Shown: in pieces, positions 6,960 through 9,956 of the stretch | Position numbering within the stretch: position 1 is the stretch's first letter | How the letters are laid out: each line of letters starts with the position of its first letter | Source of the DNA: an uncultured Campylobacter sp. | Lineage (GTDB): Bacteria; Campylobacterota; Campylobacteria; Campylobacterales; Campylobacteraceae | DNA: 9,956 nucleotides | Direction: 5' to 3' | Assembly (NCBI GenBank): GCA_938046705.1 | Contig: CALIWP010000132.1 | Span: 1-9,956 of the forward strand | Program-made: the position numbers and the translations under genes | Notes under the pieces: generated by a model | Database searches by the model: none | Told to the model about the DNA's origin: nothing | The model's input: the letters and a program-made list of their open reading frames with translations, nothing else

Positions 6960-6966
6960 CGAAAAA

Positions 6967-8820
6967 ATGAGCGAAAAATTTGAATTTCAAACCGAGGTAA
7001 ACGAGCTGTTAAATTTGATGATACACTCGCTTTACTCAAACAAAGAGATATTTTTACGCGAGCTCATCTCAAACGCGAGCGACGCGCTGGATAAGCTAAA
7101 CTATTTATGCCTCACGGACGACGCATACAAAAGCCTAAGCTACTCCCCGCGAATCGATATCAAAATAGACAAAGATAAAAAGACGCTAACGATCAGCGAT
7201 AACGGCATCGGCATGGACAAAAACGAGCTGATAAACAACCTCGGCACCATCGCTAGAAGCGGTACGAAGGGCTTTTTGGATAAACTAAGCGGCCAAGCTA
7301 AAAAAGATAGCGCGCTCATCGGGCAGTTTGGCGTCGGGTTTTATTCGGCATTTATGGTCGCGGATAAGATTGAAGTCGTGAGTAAAAAAGCGCTTGGCGA
7401 AGAGGCCTTCATGTGGAGTTCGGACGCTAAAACCTACGAAATCTCGCCCGCGCAAAAAGATAGCCACGGCACCTCGATCACGCTTTATCTAAAAGATGAC
7501 GAGTTTGCCGAGTCTTACCGCATAGAAAACATCGTCAAAAAATACTCCAACCACATCCCGTATCCAATATTTGCAGATAAAGAAGAGTACGTGCCGCCTA
7601 AAGAGGGCGAAAAAGAGGGCTCGTACGAGACCAAAAACGTGCAGATAAATAAGGCCTCGGCGCTTTGGAAAATGAGTAAAAGCGCGCTAAAAGACGCCGA
7701 CTATAACGACTTTTATAAGCAAATTTCACACGACAGCGAAGATCCGCTGCTATACGTGCATACCAAAGCCGAGGGCAAGATTGAGTACACTACCCTATTT
7801 TTCGTGCCGGCGTCAGAGCCGTTTGATTTATTTCGCGTGGACTATCAAAGCGGCGTGAAACTTTACGTCAAAAGCGTATTTATCAGCGACGACGCCAAAG
7901 AGATGCTTCCGCCGTATCTTAGATTCGTCCGCGGTATCATCGACGTGGAGGATCTGCCTCTAAACGTCAGCCGCGAGATCCTGCAAGAAAACAGCATAAT
8001 GCGCAGCGTCAAGGAGCAAAGCGTCAAGAAAATCCTGGGCGAACTAGCCAAACTAAAAGAAAAAGATAAAGAAAAATACATCAAATTTTATAAAATATTC
8101 GGCAAGGTGATCAAAGAGGGACTTTACGGATTTAGCAGCGAAAAGGAGCAAATTTTAGACCTTTGCCTCTTTAAATCAAGCAAACGCGAGGGGCTAGTCA
8201 GCCTAAAAGAGTACAAAGAGGCGATGAAAGAGGAACAAAAATCGATCTACTACATCAGCGGAAACAACGAAACGATGCTAAGAAATTCGCCGCTTTTAGA
8301 GAGCTTTAAGGCTGAAGGAATCGAAGTGCTCATCATGGACGAGGAGATAGACTCTATCGTCATGCCGATGGTCCAAGACTACGACAAAACCCCGATAAAA
8401 GCGGTAAATCACACCGATATCGACGCCGAGATCAAGCCTGAAAAATGCCAAGCCGACGAGGGCAAATTTGCCACGCTGCTAGCCAAGATGAAAGAGATAC
8501 TAAAAGACGAGGTCAAGGACGTGAAGCTAAGCTCGCGACTAAGCGAAAGCGCCGCCGTCATCGTCTACGATAAAAACGATCCCGACTACGCTACGCAGAT
8601 GATGCTAAAGCAGATGGGGCATAGTGCGGGTAAAATCTTGCCGATACTGGAGATAAATCCAAAGCACGAGCTCTTTGAAAAGCTATCTCAAAACGAGGCG
8701 ATGATCTATGACGCGGCCGAGCTGCTTTTGGATATGGCTAAGCTAAACGAAGGCGTCGCGATCGACGATCCGTCGGCGTTTAGCAAAAAGCTAACTAAAA
8801 TTTTGCTAAAAGCGATCTAA
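6967..8820 (+). CDS. htpG: Molecular chaperone HtpG (Hsp90)
   Basis: Cytosolic ATP-dependent Hsp90 chaperone, active as a dimer in folding and remodelling client proteins under stress. 617 residues, normal for bacterial HtpG. The N-terminal GHKL ATPase domain shows [18 protein letters not shown] (Glu32 catalytic, Asn36 for Mg/ATP), SDNGIGM with Asp78 binding adenine, the lid [11 protein letters not shown] (90-100), [15 protein letters not shown] (119-133) and [10 protein letters not shown] (166-175). The middle domain carries [11 protein letters not shown] (330-340), whose Arg336 contacts the ATP phosphate. The C-terminal dimerisation domain shows [13 protein letters not shown] and ends near residue 617 without an MEEVD tail, as in bacteria. 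The start at 6967 has an AAAGGA site and follows a promoter at 6925-6933. CIRCE-like and HAIR-like repeats upstream suggest heat-shock repressor control. A hairpin at the stop codon suggests single-gene transcription. Confidence 0.98.
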   Translation: MSEKFEFQTEVNELLNLMIHSLYSNKEIFLRELISNASDALDKLNYLCLTDDAYKSLSYSPRIDIKIDKDKKTLTISDNGIGMDKNELINNLGTIARSGTKGFLDKLSGQAKKDSALIGQFGVGFYSAFMVADKIEVVSKKALGEEAFMWSSDAKTYEISPAQKDSHGTSITLYLKDDEFAESYRIENIVKKYSNHIPYPIFADKEEYVPPKEGEKEGSYETKNVQINKASALWKMSKSALKDADYNDFYKQISHDSEDPLLYVHTKAEGKIEYTTLFFVPASEPFDLFRVDYQSGVKLYVKSVFISDDAKEMLPPYLRFVRGIIDVEDLPLNVSREILQENSIMRSVKEQSVKKILGELAKLKEKDKEKYIKFYKIFGKVIKEGLYGFSSEKEQILDLCLFKSSKREGLVSLKEYKEAMKEEQKSIYYISGNNETMLRNSPLLESFKAEGIEVLIMDEEIDSIVMPMVQDYDKTPIKAVNHTDIDAEIKPEKCQADEGKFATLLAKMKEILKDEVKDVKLSSRLSESAAVIVYDKNDPDYATQMMLKQMGHSAGKILPILEINPKHELFEKLSQNEAMIYDAAELLLDMAKLNEGVAIDDPSAFSKKLTKILLKAI

Positions 8821-8847
8821 ATTTAAGCCTTTTTGGGCTTAAATTTT
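8819..8847. terminator. Intrinsic terminator at the htpG stop, possibly bidirectional
   Basis: AAATTTAAGCC (8819-8829) and GGCTTAAATTT (8836-8846) form a perfect 11-bp stem with a 6-nt loop, the left arm starting in the htpG TAA. The right arm ends in a short T run. On the minus strand the mirrored AAATTT plays the same role. The base of the stem is AT-rich and the T run is short, so efficiency is uncertain. Confidence 0.6.
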
Positions 8848-9036
8848 ACTTCGATTCGGCGGCGGAGTTAAATTTGTCGCCGAGCTTTTTCAAAATCTCA
8901 CTCAAATCTACATAGCAAAATCCGCTCGCCCTACCCTTAAATTTACGGCGTCAAATTTGATTTAATAGGCATTTGCCGCGCCCGCCGAATGCTAAATTTA
9001 AAAAGGCCAGTAAGCTACATTTGCGTAATATTTGGT
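8848..9036. other. Intergenic region between htpG and the PAS gene
   Basis: No plus-strand gene. On the minus strand a frame of 34 codons without stop (8849-8950) ends in TAA (8846-8848) at the hairpin and reads GFCYVDLSEILKKLGDKFN near its end. It has no ATG start and is closed upstream by TGA (8951-8953), so at most it is the tail of a lost gene. The composite TTTACGGCGTCAAATTTG (8942-8959) resembles the repeat words around the ankyrin-like genes. Confidence 0.45.
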
Positions 9037-9042
9037 TATAAT
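9037..9042 (+). promoter_or_regulatory. Promoter -10 of the PAS gene
   Basis: A perfect TATAAT preceded by T/G-rich TTTGGT. Transcription would start near 9048-9050, about 17 nt before the GTG start, so a TTG at 9042 cannot be the translation start of this transcript. Confidence 0.65.
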
Positions 9043-9055
9043 TGCCGAAAAATTT

Positions 9056-9059
9056 AAGG
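9056..9059 (+). promoter_or_regulatory. Shine-Dalgarno sequence deciding the GTG start of the PAS gene
   Basis: AAGG ends 6 nt before GTG at 9066. It is only 1 nt from the out-of-frame ATG at 9061, too close to serve it well, which favours GTG. Confidence 0.55.
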
Positions 9060-9065
9060 TATGAA

Positions 9066-9572
9066 GTGAACGAAAGTAAGGAACATTTCGTAAAAGAAGA
9101 AGATTTTATCGTATCAAAAACCGATCTAAAGGGCAGGATAACCTACTGCAATCAGCCGTTTTTAAAGATCGTCGGCGCGGTGCAAGAGCAGCTTTTGCAC
9201 AAGCCGCACAACATCATCAGACATCCCGATATGCCGCGCGTTGTATTTAAGCTACTATGGGAACGCATCAAGGCGAAGCAAGAGATATTTGCGTTCGTTA
9301 AAAACAAGAGCTTTGACGGCGGCTTTTACTGGGTATTTGCCAACATTACGGCTTCGCTAGACGCCAACGGCGAGATCATCGGCTACTACTCCGTCCGCCG
9401 CAAGCCAAACCCTGAGGGCGTCAAATTTATCGAAGGCGTATATAGACGGTTACTTGAGGCCGAAAAAAGCGGCGGCATGGATGCTTCAGCCAAGCTACTG
9501 GGGCAAATTTTAGCCGGCGCCGGCGTCAGTTACGACGAGTTGGTACATAAACTTCAGCGAGGACAGATATGA
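9066..9572 (+). CDS. Single PAS-domain signalling protein, Aer/CetB type
   Basis: 168 residues from a GTG start; cytoplasmic, with no signal peptide or membrane segment. The PAS domain covers about residues 10-113: TDLKGRITYCN (19-29), then PHNIIRHPDMP (47-57), FKLLWERI (61-68), the VKNKSFDGGFYWVFANIT stretch (78-95) with Trp89, and GYYSVRRKP (106-114). The HNIxRHPDMP and YWVxANxT motifs are those of the FAD-binding PAS of E. coli Aer and of Campylobacter CetB/CetC-like proteins, which sense redox state and act with a separate membrane transducer in energy taxis. FAD binding here is inferred from the motifs. A short C-terminal helical tail (about 118-168) has no recognised domain. Its TGA overlaps the ATG of the next gene (ATGA), indicating coupling. 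A transducer of the CetA type is not visible. Confidence 0.85.
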   Translation: MNESKEHFVKEEDFIVSKTDLKGRITYCNQPFLKIVGAVQEQLLHKPHNIIRHPDMPRVVFKLLWERIKAKQEIFAFVKNKSFDGGFYWVFANITASLDANGEIIGYYSVRRKPNPEGVKFIEGVYRRLLEAEKSGGMDASAKLLGQILAGAGVSYDELVHKLQRGQI

Positions 9573-9956
9573 GGCAGCATCCTATCTCAGGCGATATAAT
9601 TAAGCTAAAAAACGAGCTTAACGAGCTTGAAAAAATGGACATCAAACCGCAAGAAGCAATCATGAGCGCCGCGCAGTTTAGCACTATAGCTAATTCGATT
9701 AAGGTGCAAGGAGCAAAAGGTAGCGGATATTTTTCGGCCGTTTTTGACAACGAGGATTATTATGCTAACGTCAGTGCCTATCTCTCGCAGATCCTACTAG
9801 AGATATCGCTAAAAAGCGAGAAAAATGGCATAAGCACGGCGGCAAATCAAAAACTCCAAGTCGCTGCGAAAAACATCAAGGATATAACCGAGCTTTTGCA
9901 AGCTCAAAGTGCTATCATGCAAAAATACAAAAGACGAAGCTTCTTTAATAATGACA
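9569..9956 (+). CDS. Hypothetical protein coupled to the PAS gene (3' end missing)
   Basis: Open from ATG at 9569 to the right edge: 129 codons visible with no stop. The start is well supported by GAGGA at 9559-9563, 5 nt upstream, and by the ATGA overlap with the PAS gene. The protein begins MRQHPISGDIIKLKNELNEL. It has no signal peptide or hydrophobic segment in the visible part and looks mostly helical, with heptad-like Leu/Ile spacing near residues 11-22 (IKLKNELNELEK) and again at about 104-120 (IKDITELLQAQSAIMQ), followed by basic KYKRR. I do not recognise the family. Strict coupling to an Aer/CetB-type PAS protein suggests that it works with it, perhaps as a signalling or chemoreceptor-associated partner, but this is inference from position only. 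Confidence 0.75.
   Translation, partial: MRQHPISGDIIKLKNELNELEKMDIKPQEAIMSAAQFSTIANSIKVQGAKGSGYFSAVFDNEDYYANVSAYLSQILLEISLKSEKNGISTAANQKLQVAAKNIKDITELLQAQSAIMQKYKRRSFFNND

Noticed and set aside
6922..6966. Upstream in-frame TTG start for htpG, adding 15 residues
   Set aside because: It lies in the extended -10 region, upstream of the expected transcription start. The ATG at 6967 has a proper AAAGGA site and gives the standard HtpG N terminus.
4669..6966. Remnant of crcB or an insertion sequence explaining the altered junction
   Set aside because: I saw no crcB-like hydrophobic frame, no transposase frame, and no terminal inverted repeats with target duplications.
9042..9065. TTG start for the PAS gene
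   Set aside because: It overlaps the TATAAT box at 9037-9042, so it would not be in the transcript; GTG at 9066 has a suitably placed AAGG.
1..9956. tRNA, rRNA or CRISPR array
   Set aside because: No cloverleaf-like segments, rRNA words or regularly spaced direct repeats were found. The recurring AAATTT words are irregularly spaced and too short to be CRISPR repeats.

Overview
The window looks like a Campylobacter chromosome, most likely one of the oral, higher-GC species (C. rectus / C. showae / C. curvus type). Three things suggest this: the protein sequences, a gene order resembling what I recall of the C. jejuni Cj0511-Cj0518 region (ctp, purC, purS, purQ, periplasmic protein, plsC, crcB, htpG), and intergenic DNA very rich in AAATTT words. 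The species call is inference; no rRNA or other marker gene is present.

Region 1 (1-4668) is one tightly packed plus-strand operon. It holds the 3' part of a C-terminal processing (S41) protease, then purC, purS and purQ of purine synthesis, a membrane-anchored envelope protein with a C-terminal SH3-like domain, and plsC. Gaps are 11 and 1 nt, followed by overlaps of 4, 7 and 14 nt, so translation is probably coupled throughout. PurS and PurQ are two of the three FGAM synthase subunits (PurL is not here), and PurC acts later in the same pathway. The protease, SH3 protein and PlsC work on the envelope.

Region 2 (4669-6966) lies where C. jejuni, as I remember it, has crcB. Here there is instead an intact secreted ankyrin-like protein (4808-5704), followed by a decayed tandem copy (5846-6776) with three in-frame nonsense codons in its first frame and at least four frame changes. 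The DNA upstream of the two copies also shares words, so the unit was probably duplicated with its leader.

Region 3 (6777-8847) is htpG (Hsp90) with a well-defined promoter. An extended -10 (TGcTATAAT) sits inside a CIRCE-like inverted repeat of exact 27-nt geometry, and a HAIR-like inverted repeat with the 7-nt HspR-type spacer lies just upstream. This suggests dual HrcA/HspR repression. A hairpin at the htpG stop codon is the likely terminator, and may also serve a short minus-strand reading-frame remnant.

Region 4 (8848-9956) contains a promoter, a GTG-started single PAS-domain protein of the Aer/CetB type (energy taxis), and a translationally coupled gene of unknown function that runs off the right edge. 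No tRNA, rRNA, IS element or CRISPR array was seen.
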